In this document: positions 1 to 6,943 of the stretch, piece after piece
Layout of the letters: every line of letters starts with the position of its first letter
How positions within the stretch are numbered: position 1 is the stretch's first letter
DNA from: Zymomonas sp.
GTDB lineage: Bacteria; Pseudomonadota; Alphaproteobacteria; Sphingomonadales; Sphingomonadaceae
NCBI RefSeq assembly: GCF_020216885.1
Contig: NZ_JAIWON010000025.1
Location: forward strand, 1-10,000
Direction: 5' to 3'
DNA length: 10,000 bases
Notes under the pieces: model-generated
Told to the model about the DNA's origin: nothing
The model's database searches: none
The model's input: only the letters and a program-made list of their open reading frames with translations
Program-made: the position numbers and the translations under genes

Positions 1-642
1 TGAAGAAAGATGTTGCGGGTCGGGGTCAATCTCTTTGACTACATAGGTATCCCAATAGCTGTGAAGGTTGAGCGACCTTGCATTATTGATCGAGACTTTG
101 ACGCAGTTACCGCCCCGATCATCATGATCGGCGGCGTGGAGCGGCTGATGAAGATCACCGACAAAATGAAGGACATATTTTAGCGCCAAGACCCGATCTT
201 GATTGGATGTTGCTTTGCTGGAAAGTTCCCTTTCAAAGCGATCTAACTGGCTGACGACGCAGGGTTGTGCGCCGCCATTTTTCATTGGATTAGATCTGTT
301 GGATGCTGCCGCACAGGCGGTGACAAGATTGGGGTTGCCGATTTCGATATCAACAAAATGCCACGGTTCGGTTTCGCCATGTCCAGCCGAGCGCCATTTA
401 TCTGCCCATGTAGCGCGAGACATGAAATCCGGTTCTGTCAATGTATCATGATCCATTGCCAGAAGAGCATTGACCTTTTTGCGGGTCGTCGGCGTCATGT
501 ATTTCCATGCCAAAGCGGCAATAGCTTCATGGCCTTCCATGCCCCAAGCATAAAGCGGTTGGGGCAGGGTGAGCATAGTGGCGACTATAGCCCATTTTGT
601 AAGCCGTTTTTGAAACAGCTTTGAAACATGATTATCCGTCAT
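1..642 (-). CDS. S1/P1-type zinc-dependent nuclease, 3' end cut by the window
   Basis: Secreted endonuclease of the S1/P1 family, which degrades single-stranded DNA and RNA to 5'-nucleotides using three zinc ions. The first 214 residues are present; the reading frame is still open at base 1 (family members are usually about 260-320 residues). Residues 1-32 form a signal peptide ending LYA, so the mature protein would begin with Trp33, as in nuclease P1, where the N-terminal Trp binds zinc. All nine P1 metal ligands can be matched with correct spacing: W33, H38 (GHE), D81 (WADKWR), H95 (WHF), H159, D163 and H169 (HFVGDLHQPLH), H194 and D198 (HSYWD). The start at 640-642 follows an AGGAT ribosome site about 7 bases upstream. 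It begins 28 bp after the receptor stop on the same strand, so the two are probably cotranscribed. The active enzyme would be periplasmic or secreted. The call is firm; substrate preference is inferred from the family. Confidence 0.95.
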   Translation of the reverse strand, partial: MTDNHVSKLFQKRLTKWAIVATMLTLPQPLYAWGMEGHEAIAALAWKYMTPTTRKKVNALLAMDHDTLTEPDFMSRATWADKWRSAGHGETEPWHFVDIEIGNPNLVTACAAASNRSNPMKNGGAQPCVVSQLDRFERELSSKATSNQDRVLALKYVLHFVGDLHQPLHAADHDDRGGNCVKVSINNARSLNLHSYWDTYVVKEIDPDPQHLSS

Positions 643-670
643 ATGAGCATCCTATGCGATCATCCGGTGA

Positions 671-3163
671 TTAGAAACCGCTGCTGATAGAGAACATGGC
701 TGAGAAAGGTGACGCAATGCTGTAGGTCGGTGCAGAGCCTTTGACCATCTGTCCATCCAGAGCCTTGGCATATTGGGCGTTGGTTTGGAGACCCGAAGCA
801 TAGTTCAGATAATGTTTGTTGGTGATGTTGGAAAGATTGAAACGGATGGTTGGGCTTTTGAGACCGCCCCAGCTTTTGAAGCGATAGCCGCCACCGATAT
901 TCATACGAACATAGGAAGGCACTTGTTCGTCATTCATAAAGGTTGAATATTGCGATCCGACATATTTCAGGCTGAAGTTACCGAAGATATGGCCGTTGTC
1001 GTAGTCGAGGCCAAAGCCAACCTGATAGCGAGGTGTTTGCGGCGCAAATTTGCCTTTTGTTGGTAAAATAGCTGAAACACCGGAAGCAGAGGCCGCCAGA
1101 TTGCTTCTGTTACGGGCATCAATATATTCGGCAGAGACGTAAGGCCGGATATTATAGATAGCACGGGTACCGATTTCAAAATCGACACCATTCGTTGTCT
1201 GGTTACCGCCGTTAATGCTTCTGGAATAGTAAGAAGTCGGGTTGTTAGGGTCGATAACGGTTTGAGAAAACAGACGGTTATGGAAGTCGTAATGGAAATA
1301 GGTCAACGAGGTGTTGATCAATTTACCGTGATAACGCCAGCCGAATTCTTCGGATATCGATGTTTCCGGCTTGAGATCTTTCACCGCCTGATTGCTATAT
1401 CCGGTTCCGGCCACATAGGCGCCGGAATCAAACAGTGAGGTGTTCATTGGGATGCGGTAATTAGTCGCGACCGAGAAGAATACCTGATGTTCATCGTTGA
1501 TTTTATAACGGATAGAGCCGCTGGGTAAGACTTCGCGGTAAGTCTGGTTGATATTTTTACCGGTGGAGGTGTCAGGGAGGTAATTTCTGCCCTGACGATT
1601 GATAATCGAGATTTTAACACCGCCATCAATCGTCAATTTGTCATTCAGTAAAGAAATCGTGTCACCAATAAAGGGCGTATGGATAAAGGTGCGAGTCAAG
1701 TTATCGCGATATTCAGCCGTTTCGCCATTGGCCAAAATAACATGAGAGCCGCCGCCCCATTTGTCGCGCGGGCTGCCATCGTCATTCAATAATGAATAAG
1801 GCGCTGTTTGGCGTTGAGAGGAATATTCAAACCAATAGCCGATCATCAGACGGTTGATGCCTGACGTCCATGTCCATTTGGTTGTAGAACCAGAACGATA
1901 GGTTTTAGTGATTGAGGGTTCATAGAGCAAAGTCTGGCCATAATTTTGCCCATCGACGGTTCCGCTCATGGTTTGGGAACCATAGGACATTTTGTTCATA
2001 TCCTGCCAATAAGCACCGCCGCCATTTCCGTTGCTATATAAGAAATAGGGAGTTTCAGTCAGCGTCATCTTATGTCCGAGATTGAGATGAACCGGCGCGC
2101 TGACATAGATATTGGTGAAAGGGTTGGGATGTAATTTATAATAGGTCGTATTGGCTTTGGTATTACCGGTATAAACCGAGCTGTAAACGGTATTGGCAAT
2201 GCCCGATACGGGCCCGCCCATGATTCCTTTTCCGTATTTTTGCCAAGAAGCCATATTAACGCTGGGCATGTTAATATTGTCGAGGTTATTCCCGATGACA
2301 AGCAATGAGGCTTTGTTGTCCTTACCCCATTCCTTGACCACTTTCATTTCACCGTGAAGTTTCTTTTCGGTGCCGGGCCCACGCCATAAATCTTCATGGG
2401 TATCGGAGAAAGAGAAATAGGCGCGTGTGCCGGAATTGCCGATTTCACCCGTATCAAAACGGGCAAATCCACGGAAAGTATTATAAGAGCCATAGGTAAA
2501 ATTGGCGCGTCCGCCCATTTTTTTAGCCGGATCAATCATCTGCATGTTGACCACCCCACCGGCGGCGCTGACGGTTGGGCTATCGAGATCGGCAGAGCCT
2601 TGAGCAACCTGAATGGTTGACAAATTTTCGGAATCGACAATTTCTTGTGGATAGACGGCATGGCTACCGACATCGTTCAGCGGGAAGCCTTCCAGAATAT
2701 AGCCCATTGAGCTTTCATTCATGCCGCGCACCGAGGTATGTCCACCGGTCAAGCCCATCGGGTCGGAATCCGATGAGTTAACGCCCGGCAAGAGGGCGAT
2801 CAACTGCATCGGGTTAAGCCCCGGTGTCTGTTTTTCGATATAATCGCGGGTCAGTGTCGATTTCGATTTGGGAGAGTCTTCCTTGATCATCAGACCGCCG
2901 CCAAATGCCCGTCTGGTCACACCATCGGCATAGGAACGCCCCGTCACCACAATGGCACCGTCATTTTTTGTTGGATGATTGGTGCTGTTATCGGTTGCGG
3001 CATGTTGTTGACTGGAGGTGTCATCGGTTGCGGGCTGTGGCGGCACCGTATTTTGTGCCATCGCGCCGGAAACCCATAAAGACGAATATAAAATGACCCA
3101 ATTTAGTCTGGACTGTTTAAATGACAAAAAAGATTTTGTTTTAGCCGATAAAAGATTCTTCAT
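671..3163 (-). CDS. TonB-dependent outer-membrane receptor
   Basis: A ligand-gated outer-membrane transporter powered by TonB-ExbBD. It has 830 residues. Residues 1-36 are a signal peptide ending AMA before Gln37, followed by a polar, Gln/Thr/Asp-rich linker. A TonB-box-like AIVVTG lies at 70-75. The plug domain spans roughly 97-212 and includes SVRGM (144-148), LEGFPLND (157-164) and a GSADLDSPTVSAAGGVVNM segment (189-207) typical of the plug end. The rest is a beta-barrel with alternating aromatic strands and a final Phe, as expected for BAM recognition. The start has a strong AAGGGGGG ribosome site (3169-3176) five bases upstream. The substrate cannot be read from the sequence: iron chelates, vitamin B12, sugars and phosphorylated compounds are all known for the family. 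Its close link to a nuclease gene and nearby phosphatases makes a nucleotide- or phosphate-related ligand conceivable, but that is inference only. Confidence 0.95.
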   Translation of the reverse strand: MKNLLSAKTKSFLSFKQSRLNWVILYSSLWVSGAMAQNTVPPQPATDDTSSQQHAATDNSTNHPTKNDGAIVVTGRSYADGVTRRAFGGGLMIKEDSPKSKSTLTRDYIEKQTPGLNPMQLIALLPGVNSSDSDPMGLTGGHTSVRGMNESSMGYILEGFPLNDVGSHAVYPQEIVDSENLSTIQVAQGSADLDSPTVSAAGGVVNMQMIDPAKKMGGRANFTYGSYNTFRGFARFDTGEIGNSGTRAYFSFSDTHEDLWRGPGTEKKLHGEMKVVKEWGKDNKASLLVIGNNLDNINMPSVNMASWQKYGKGIMGGPVSGIANTVYSSVYTGNTKANTTYYKLHPNPFTNIYVSAPVHLNLGHKMTLTETPYFLYSNGNGGGAYWQDMNKMSYGSQTMSGTVDGQNYGQTLLYEPSITKTYRSGSTTKWTWTSGINRLMIGYWFEYSSQRQTAPYSLLNDDGSPRDKWGGGSHVILANGETAEYRDNLTRTFIHTPFIGDTISLLNDKLTIDGGVKISIINRQGRNYLPDTSTGKNINQTYREVLPSGSIRYKINDEHQVFFSVATNYRIPMNTSLFDSGAYVAGTGYSNQAVKDLKPETSISEEFGWRYHGKLINTSLTYFHYDFHNRLFSQTVIDPNNPTSYYSRSINGGNQTTNGVDFEIGTRAIYNIRPYVSAEYIDARNRSNLAASASGVSAILPTKGKFAPQTPRYQVGFGLDYDNGHIFGNFSLKYVGSQYSTFMNDEQVPSYVRMNIGGGYRFKSWGGLKSPTIRFNLSNITNKHYLNYASGLQTNAQYAKALDGQMVKGSAPTYSIASPFSAMFSISSGF

Positions 3164-3249
3164 CCCGTCCCCCCTTAAAATATTTCCCGATCCTGCTATG
3201 ATACAAATAGCGGTTTACAATGATTAAGTTCGATGATTGCTTGTTTTGA

Positions 3250-3281
3250 AAATATCATGTCTAAGAAAGGTGATGATATTT
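3250..3281. promoter_or_regulatory. Inverted repeat upstream of the receptor gene
   Basis: Perfect 9-bp arms, AAATATCAT (3250-3258) and ATGATATTT (3273-3281), are separated by 14 bp. The centre is about 100 bp upstream of the TonB-receptor start. The position suits an operator for the receptor-nuclease transcription unit. The arms resemble half-sites of many AT-rich operators, and I cannot assign them to Fur, PhoB or another named regulator. Confidence 0.3.
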
Positions 3282-3316
3282 CGGCCTATCGGTAAGGCGT
3301 TTCTATAATTTTGTCG

Positions 3317-3418
3317 TTATCCGGCGGGAAAAAGGCGGTTACTTGTGATTTGGTTTGTGGCATGAGAATGCCACAGGAATAAATCGGATTGCCTTTGAAA
3401 GAGGTTGCGCTCTTTCAT
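3317..3418 (-). CDS. Possible 33-residue small protein
   Basis: ATG at 3416-3418 is preceded by AGGAG (3424-3428 on the minus strand) with a five-base spacer, which is a near-ideal ribosome site. The ORF runs to TAA at 3317-3319. The peptide is polar (MKERNLFQRQSD at the N-terminus) with no signal peptide or membrane segment. It starts 73 bp downstream of the phoC stop on the same strand, so it could share the phoC transcript. Against it: it overlaps two perfect stem-loops, and a short ORF of this size arises easily by chance. I do not recognise it. Confidence 0.2.
   Translation of the reverse strand: MKERNLFQRQSDLFLWHSHATNQITSNRLFPAG
3356..3375. repeat. Perfect 8-bp stem-loop
   Basis: TGTGGCAT (3356-3363) and ATGCCACA (3368-3375) are perfect complements around a four-base loop. 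The loop reads GAGA on the plus strand, a GNRA-type tetraloop, and TCTC on the minus strand. No T-run follows on either strand, so it is not a standard intrinsic terminator. It lies about 117 bp downstream of the phoC stop. Confidence 0.5.
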
Positions 3419-3460
3419 TCTTTCTCCTGTTTGATATCTAAAAATTACAGCAAGCAATCC
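3386..3460. repeat. Nested stem structure in the phoC-receptor gap
   Basis: An outer 7-bp stem, GGATTGC (3386-3392) with GCAATCC (3454-3460), encloses an 8-bp stem-loop, TGAAAGAG (3396-3403) with CTCTTTCA (3410-3417), loop of six. Together with the neighbouring stem at 3356-3375 this makes a structured block of about 105 bp. It could be a structured 3' end of the phoC transcript or an unannotated small RNA, or chance. Confidence 0.3.
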
Positions 3461-3491
3461 TTCCCCTTGTTGAAATAATACTCGATTGAAT

Positions 3492-4286
3492 TTAGCGAGC
3501 GCTTTGTTCAATCTTGCATAGAAGATCGTCTGGCCTGTGCGCTGATGCGCGTGCCTTTTCTAATTCTTTCCGAGCTAATTCCATATCTTGGCGGAAATTG
3601 GCATCCCCATGTAAAGCCGCAATTTCGCCCGATGCCATGATATAGCCTGCCTGCACATCGCTGAACCAATGCGCGCCGCAGACAATCCGGCTGGTTCCAA
3701 AAATTTGGCCGCGCTGCAAAATATTGGCCGCATGATCAGGGATTAATTCAGCCAGAATGAGCGCAACGCTCCAACCGATAGTCGTATGACCTGAAGGATA
3801 GGAGCCTTGTTTTCCCAGACCTTCCCGATCTTTTTCCGTGCAGATAGGTTGATCGGTATCCACAAAAGGCCGTTTGCGATTCCAGTTATTTTTAGCTTTG
3901 CCAATATCGTCATATTCGGTGCGGAGTGCGTGTTTAATCAAATTGGCAAGATGCGGTAATTGCGCAATATCGAGATTCATGTCTGCGGCGCAGGCATAGT
4001 CTTTGAGAATCGAAGCGAGGTGAAGATTGGCATCTTGGGTTGCCAATGCCCAGCGCGGGCTACCTTTTAATTGTCTGGTGCTGTTAAAGGTTTGATCATC
4101 ATGCGCCTGTAATGGACTGCCAGAAGTGGGTGGGGGCGCAAGATAAAGAAGGGGATCACTGTGGAAATGATAAGTCGAGGAGGGTTCACTTTTTTCTGTA
4201 TGAGCTGAAACGCTTTGAGAAAGGCCGCTTGCCAGAACGCCGGATGTAAGCGCGATCATACAGATGAACCGCGGGACTTTTATCAT
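3492..4286 (-). CDS. phoC: Class A non-specific acid phosphatase PhoC (PAP2 family)
   Basis: Periplasmic enzyme that removes phosphate from a broad range of phosphomonoesters at acid pH through a phosphohistidine intermediate. It has 264 residues, with a signal peptide of 1-28 ending SVSA. The three PAP2 motifs are complete: KX6RP (K132-P140), PSGH (164-167, within the class A signature GSYPSGHT) and SRX5HX3D (S199, R200, H206, D210). His167 and His206 are the expected catalytic pair. Length and sequence match my memory of the Z. mobilis major phosphate-irrepressible acid phosphatase, with only scattered substitutions. The ATG at 4284-4286 has an AAGGGA ribosome site about 11 bases upstream, and the signal peptide begins directly there. 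A 157-bp AT-rich gap separates it from the metallophosphoesterase gene upstream, so it probably has its own promoter. Confidence 0.96.
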   Translation of the reverse strand: MIKVPRFICMIALTSGVLASGLSQSVSAHTEKSEPSSTYHFHSDPLLYLAPPPTSGSPLQAHDDQTFNSTRQLKGSPRWALATQDANLHLASILKDYACAADMNLDIAQLPHLANLIKHALRTEYDDIGKAKNNWNRKRPFVDTDQPICTEKDREGLGKQGSYPSGHTTIGWSVALILAELIPDHAANILQRGQIFGTSRIVCGAHWFSDVQAGYIMASGEIAALHGDANFRQDMELARKELEKARASAHRPDDLLCKIEQSAR

Positions 4287-4443
4287 GTCGTCAGTCTTCC
4301 CTTGTTATATAAGATGGATAGAAAATGCCGATTTCACGACATTTCCTATCCTTTTAATAAAAAAATCTTTATTTCAAGAATTTAATTCTTAATTTTAGTT
4401 TAAAATTGTAACATAAAAATATCATGTGGCTGTAATAAGACAA

Positions 4444-5388
4444 TTATGTGTTGCGCGGGTCTATCGTGTGGAAGCCATAGCTTTCGTAATGCGGAATGAC
4501 TTTACCCTTTTCGACTTTGACGACCATGAAGCCTTCCGGCGTGCCGTAGCGCGTACCATGCCACCAATTGCCGCAGACTGATCCCCCCGTGATATAAGGC
4601 ACGCCATGCCATTCGACCCGTTCGACAACATGGGTATGTCCCTGAAACACCCCGATCACATTATAATGGTCGAATAATTCCAGAATATCGGCCGCATTGA
4701 TGACCGACAAAGAATGATGTTTCATTTTATTGAGGGGGACAGAGGCGTAATCAATCGCATTCATAATCGGAATATGAGTGGAAACAATAATCGGTGTGCC
4801 GACAGGCTGGGCAGCGAGATCGCGCGAGAGCCAATTGAATTGTTCGGCATCAACGCGACCTTCATAAGAGCGATCTTCTGTAATGCCGATTGAATCCAGA
4901 ATAACGAAATGCACGCCTTTATGATCAAAGGAATAATAGGTCTGTCCGAAATTATCCTGAAAGTATTTTTTTCCGTAAAAAGGATCGGTCGGTTGGGCGC
5001 CGCTTTCTTTGAAGATGCCGAAGCAGTCATGATTACCCATGGTATTATGAACAGGTAATCTCAGATCATCGGCGGTGCGTTTGTAAAGATCGGCGAGCAT
5101 CGTGGCTCTGCTGGCGGAAGCGCCTAGCGCATCGAAGACATGATCGCCGCCATGAATAGCGAAATCGGCAGGAAATTGTCGCGCCTTTAAAAAGGCTTCG
5201 TGGCAGCCCTCGGCACCGTTTAATTCAGGTTGAAGATGCGTGTCGGTAATAAATACAAAGCTAAAGGATTGGTGAGACCGTAACGGGGGACGATTAGGAA
5301 CACCGGCATAAAGGCGAGGTGCTGTTGCGGCGGCCAATGTTGCGCCAGCAGAGAGTGACAGGAAGCGGCGACGATTAAAAGAGATCAT
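4444..5388 (-). CDS. Tat-exported calcineurin-like metallophosphoesterase
   Basis: A two-metal phosphoesterase of the calcineurin superfamily, probably hydrolysing phosphomonoesters or phosphodiesters in the periplasm. It has 314 residues. The N-terminus carries a twin-arginine motif (R6-R7-R8-F9-L10) followed by a hydrophobic, Ala-rich stretch, with likely cleavage after LYA at residue 28. This suggests export folded with metals in place. All five family motifs are present in order: D49-x-H51, GGDH (D82), GNHD (N119, H120), the STHIP histidine (H205) and GHTH (H251, H253). The layout resembles the Icc/CpdA type, but substrate cannot be deduced; cyclic nucleotides, phospholipid head groups and nucleotides are all possible. 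The gene is the first of the minus-strand series, divergent from the Sel1 array. A Pho-box-like site lies about 190 bp upstream, suggesting induction by phosphate starvation. Confidence 0.92.
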   Translation of the reverse strand: MISFNRRRFLSLSAGATLAAATAPRLYAGVPNRPPLRSHQSFSFVFITDTHLQPELNGAEGCHEAFLKARQFPADFAIHGGDHVFDALGASASRATMLADLYKRTADDLRLPVHNTMGNHDCFGIFKESGAQPTDPFYGKKYFQDNFGQTYYSFDHKGVHFVILDSIGITEDRSYEGRVDAEQFNWLSRDLAAQPVGTPIIVSTHIPIMNAIDYASVPLNKMKHHSLSVINAADILELFDHYNVIGVFQGHTHVVERVEWHGVPYITGGSVCGNWWHGTRYGTPEGFMVVKVEKGKVIPHYESYGFHTIDPRNT

Positions 5389-5577
5389 GGATTCTACCCT
5401 ATTTCCTCGTTAACCTATAAAAATATCGGTTTTTGAAATTTTCATTTCGAGAGAAATGAGGCCAGACAAGCCAATAGAGAGGGCGATATCCGATGATATG
5501 CCTTGAACACAAATTATCCATCCAGCTTGTTTAAGCCCCCCGCCCCAAGAAAGATTTTATGTGTCTAGAGTAGAAAA

Positions 5578-5595
5578 GTGACTGTATTGTTACAG
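5578..5595 (-). promoter_or_regulatory. Candidate Pho box (PhoB operator)
   Basis: Read on the minus strand this is CTGTAACAATACAGTCAC. Against the E. coli Pho box CTGTCATAWAWCTGTCAY it matches at 14 of 18 positions, with both 7-base half-repeats and the 4-base AT spacer in register. Orientation is toward the metallophosphoesterase gene, whose ATG is about 190 bp away, so the mRNA leader would be long. The core is also a short palindrome (CTGTA-TTGT-TACAG), so another dimeric regulator could be the real ligand. Confidence 0.4.
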
Positions 5596-5682
5596 CCTTT
5601 ATTCCCTCTGATACCGATTTTTTGAAAGAATGTAAGACGTTTTAGTCATCACTGTTTGAATGGATGTAACTAATTGGCTTTA

Positions 5683-5702
5683 TTGTGGATTATGCACCAC
5701 AA
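5683..5702. repeat. Inverted repeat upstream of the Sel1 array
   Basis: TTGTGG (5683-5688) and CCACAA (5697-5702) are perfect 6-bp arms around eight bases. A short T-run follows at 5706-5711. It could be an operator for the first Sel1 gene, about 190 bp downstream, or a weak hairpin. Confidence 0.25.
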
Positions 5703-5761
5703 GTCATTTTTGAATTGAAGCGCTTTGGGGCTTGTGTCTAAAGCGATGCAGAAGGAGGTGT

Positions 5762-5875
5762 TTGGCTGGAGGGGCTATTTTACAAGAGAGAAAGTCTTTT
5801 AGTGAAACGGCTTTGATCGTTGTCTGCCTTTACCGATCCGCGATACGGTTATTTCGAGACATCCCTATCCAATGA
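5762..5875 (+). CDS. Doubtful 37-codon TTG-initiated leader ORF
   Basis: A textbook AGGAGG (5753-5758) is followed after only three bases by a TTG codon that opens a 37-codon frame ending TGA at 5873-5875, about 20 bp before the first Sel1 gene. The product has no recognisable features. The spacing is short and the start codon weak. Listed because the ribosome site is the strongest in the right half of the window and has no other obvious use. Confidence 0.12.
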   Translation: MAGGAILQERKSFSETALIVVCLYRSAIRLFRDIPIQ

Positions 5876-5894
5876 TAGAAAACAGGCGGTGGTC

Positions 5895-6713
5895 ATGAAA
5901 AAAATTCTGCTTTTATGGGTTGTGGCTTTTTCTTTTGTAGCCAGCCACACGCAAAGGCAGATCAGAAAAGAATTAGAATCCTTTCAGTCGAAATATGCGC
6001 CCTTGATAAAAAAGCCTGTTCAAGAAAATAGCTCTGGGCGGCGTTTTGTCGTCGAAACAGATAATATACCGCCTGATCCTCCGCTTCGTTCTCAAATCTT
6101 GTTGCATCCCCAAGAGGCCGCCAAGAAAGGCGATGCCGAAGCCCAAATGTTTTTAGGAAAAGCCTATCTGACGGGACGTTCCGATGTTCCTAAAGACAGT
6201 AAACAGGCCGTGCTTTGGTTGCAAAAATCAGCCAATCAAGGCTATGCCGAGGGCGAAGTCGCGTTAGCGGATGCTTATCACAATGGAACGGGCGTGGTGC
6301 GAGATGAAGCGAAAGCGGCTGTTTTGTACCAAAAGGCGGCGGCGCAAAATAACATCGAGGCTGAAGCCCGTTTAGGTTTTGTTTATCATCAAGGGCGTGG
6401 TCTTCCCAAAGATGATAAAATGTCTTTTTTCTGGTTCGATAAAGCAGCGCATCAAGGATCCCTTTTGGCACAAAGGATGGTCGGAGTAGCCTATTATTAC
6501 GGTAGCGGTGTTCCAAAGGATAAGGGGCGGGCTTTCATATGGTATCAGAAGGCGGCTAATCAGGGCGATATGATGGCGCAATATTTATTGGGTATGGCCT
6601 ATCTTACTGGAGAGGGTGTTGCGCGATCCCAGCGTGATGCGGTTTTCTGGCTAGAAAGAGCCGCCGCCCAAGGGGATTATAACGCCTTTAAAATTCTGCA
6701 AAGACTGCAATAG
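5895..6713 (+). CDS. Secreted Sel1-like repeat protein, first of the array
   Basis: A 272-residue protein with an N-terminal hydrophobic export signal (MKKILLLWVVAFSFVAS), but no textbook AXA cleavage site, so cleavage is uncertain. There is no lipobox Cys. A charged and then Pro-rich linker (about 20-75) precedes five Sel1 repeats at about 76-112, 113-148, 149-184, 185-220 and 221-256, and a capping half-repeat to the end. Each repeat has the AxxGxxxAQxxLGxAYxxGxGVxxDxxxAxxWxxKA pattern. Repeat 1 has one extra residue. Sel1 repeats fold as an alpha/alpha superhelix that binds other proteins; no catalytic residues are seen. ATG 5895 was chosen over an upstream in-frame TTG (5820) because the signal peptide starts here and the GGCGGT-N4-ATG pattern matches the three paralogues. 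It is the most divergent member, with the longest linker. Function unknown. Confidence 0.9.
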   Translation: MKKILLLWVVAFSFVASHTQRQIRKELESFQSKYAPLIKKPVQENSSGRRFVVETDNIPPDPPLRSQILLHPQEAAKKGDAEAQMFLGKAYLTGRSDVPKDSKQAVLWLQKSANQGYAEGEVALADAYHNGTGVVRDEAKAAVLYQKAAAQNNIEAEARLGFVYHQGRGLPKDDKMSFFWFDKAAHQGSLLAQRMVGVAYYYGSGVPKDKGRAFIWYQKAANQGDMMAQYLLGMAYLTGEGVARSQRDAVFWLERAAAQGDYNAFKILQRLQ

Positions 6714-6738
6714 CCTAATCCATAATAAGAGCATTGTT

Positions 6739-6760
6739 ATCCTATCAATAGAGGATTTTT
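6739..6760 (+). terminator. Weak terminator-like hairpin after the first Sel1 gene
   Basis: ATCCT (6739-6743) pairs with AGGAT (6752-6756) around an 8-base loop and runs into five T's (6756-6760), 26 bp past the stop. The stem is short and AT-containing, so termination would be inefficient. Confidence 0.2.
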
Positions 6761-6876
6761 ATATCCCTGTATTGGAAGAATTATGCGCTTTTTATGCGAG
6801 GATTTTGTTATTTGCGAGTAGATAAAACAGAGAGTTATTACAATATTTTTCAATTTGAGAAAATTATAAGTGGATT

Positions 6877-6907
6877 TTGAATGATATTATCGTCGTGATT
6901 GTATAAG
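6877..6907 (+). promoter_or_regulatory. Possible promoter of the second Sel1 gene
   Basis: TTGAAT (6877-6882) and TATAAG (6902-6907) are fair -35 and -10 matches, but the 19-bp spacer is long. They lie in an AT-rich stretch ending about 37 bp before the ATG. Confidence 0.2.
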
Positions 6908-6943
6908 GGCTATGCAGTCTTTGTTACTAATTATACGGTGATT

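Larger units (their letters stand above)
3164..3491. other. 328-bp intergenic region between phoC and the receptor gene
   Basis: Contains the receptor's ribosome site and upstream inverted repeat, several perfect stem-loops (3356-3460) and a possible 33-codon ORF with a good ribosome site. No clear intrinsic terminator with a T-run was found for phoC. A possible -10 for the receptor, TATCAT, lies on the minus strand at about 3200, without a good -35. Confidence 0.6.
5389..5894. other. 506-bp divergent intergenic region
   Basis: Separates the minus-strand phosphoesterase from the plus-strand Sel1 array. It holds a Pho-box candidate (5578-5595), a 6-bp inverted repeat (5683-5702), and a strong AGGAGGTG sequence (5753-5760) with no convincing gene behind it. 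The reading frame of the first Sel1 gene is open back to a TTG at 5820, but the signal peptide begins at 5895. No convincing protein-coding gene is seen. Confidence 0.6.

Noticed and set aside
203..624. Plus-strand ORFs of 82 and 119 codons
   Set aside because: They lie antisense to the S1/P1 nuclease, whose full set of metal ligands proves the minus strand is coding.
3317..3511. 64-codon minus-strand ORF starting inside phoC
   Set aside because: Its start has no ribosome site and overlaps the phoC end; only the internal ATG at 3418 has one, so only that short form was listed, at low confidence.
4325..4342. Pho-box-like sequence upstream of phoC
   Set aside because: Only about 9 of the 14 half-site positions match, and PhoC is known as phosphate-irrepressible; likely chance.
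4376..4390. Perfect AAGAATT/AATTCTT inverted repeat as a terminator for the metallophosphoesterase
   Set aside because: All but two of its pairs are A-T, the loop is essentially absent, and the whole gap is AT-rich; too weak to call.
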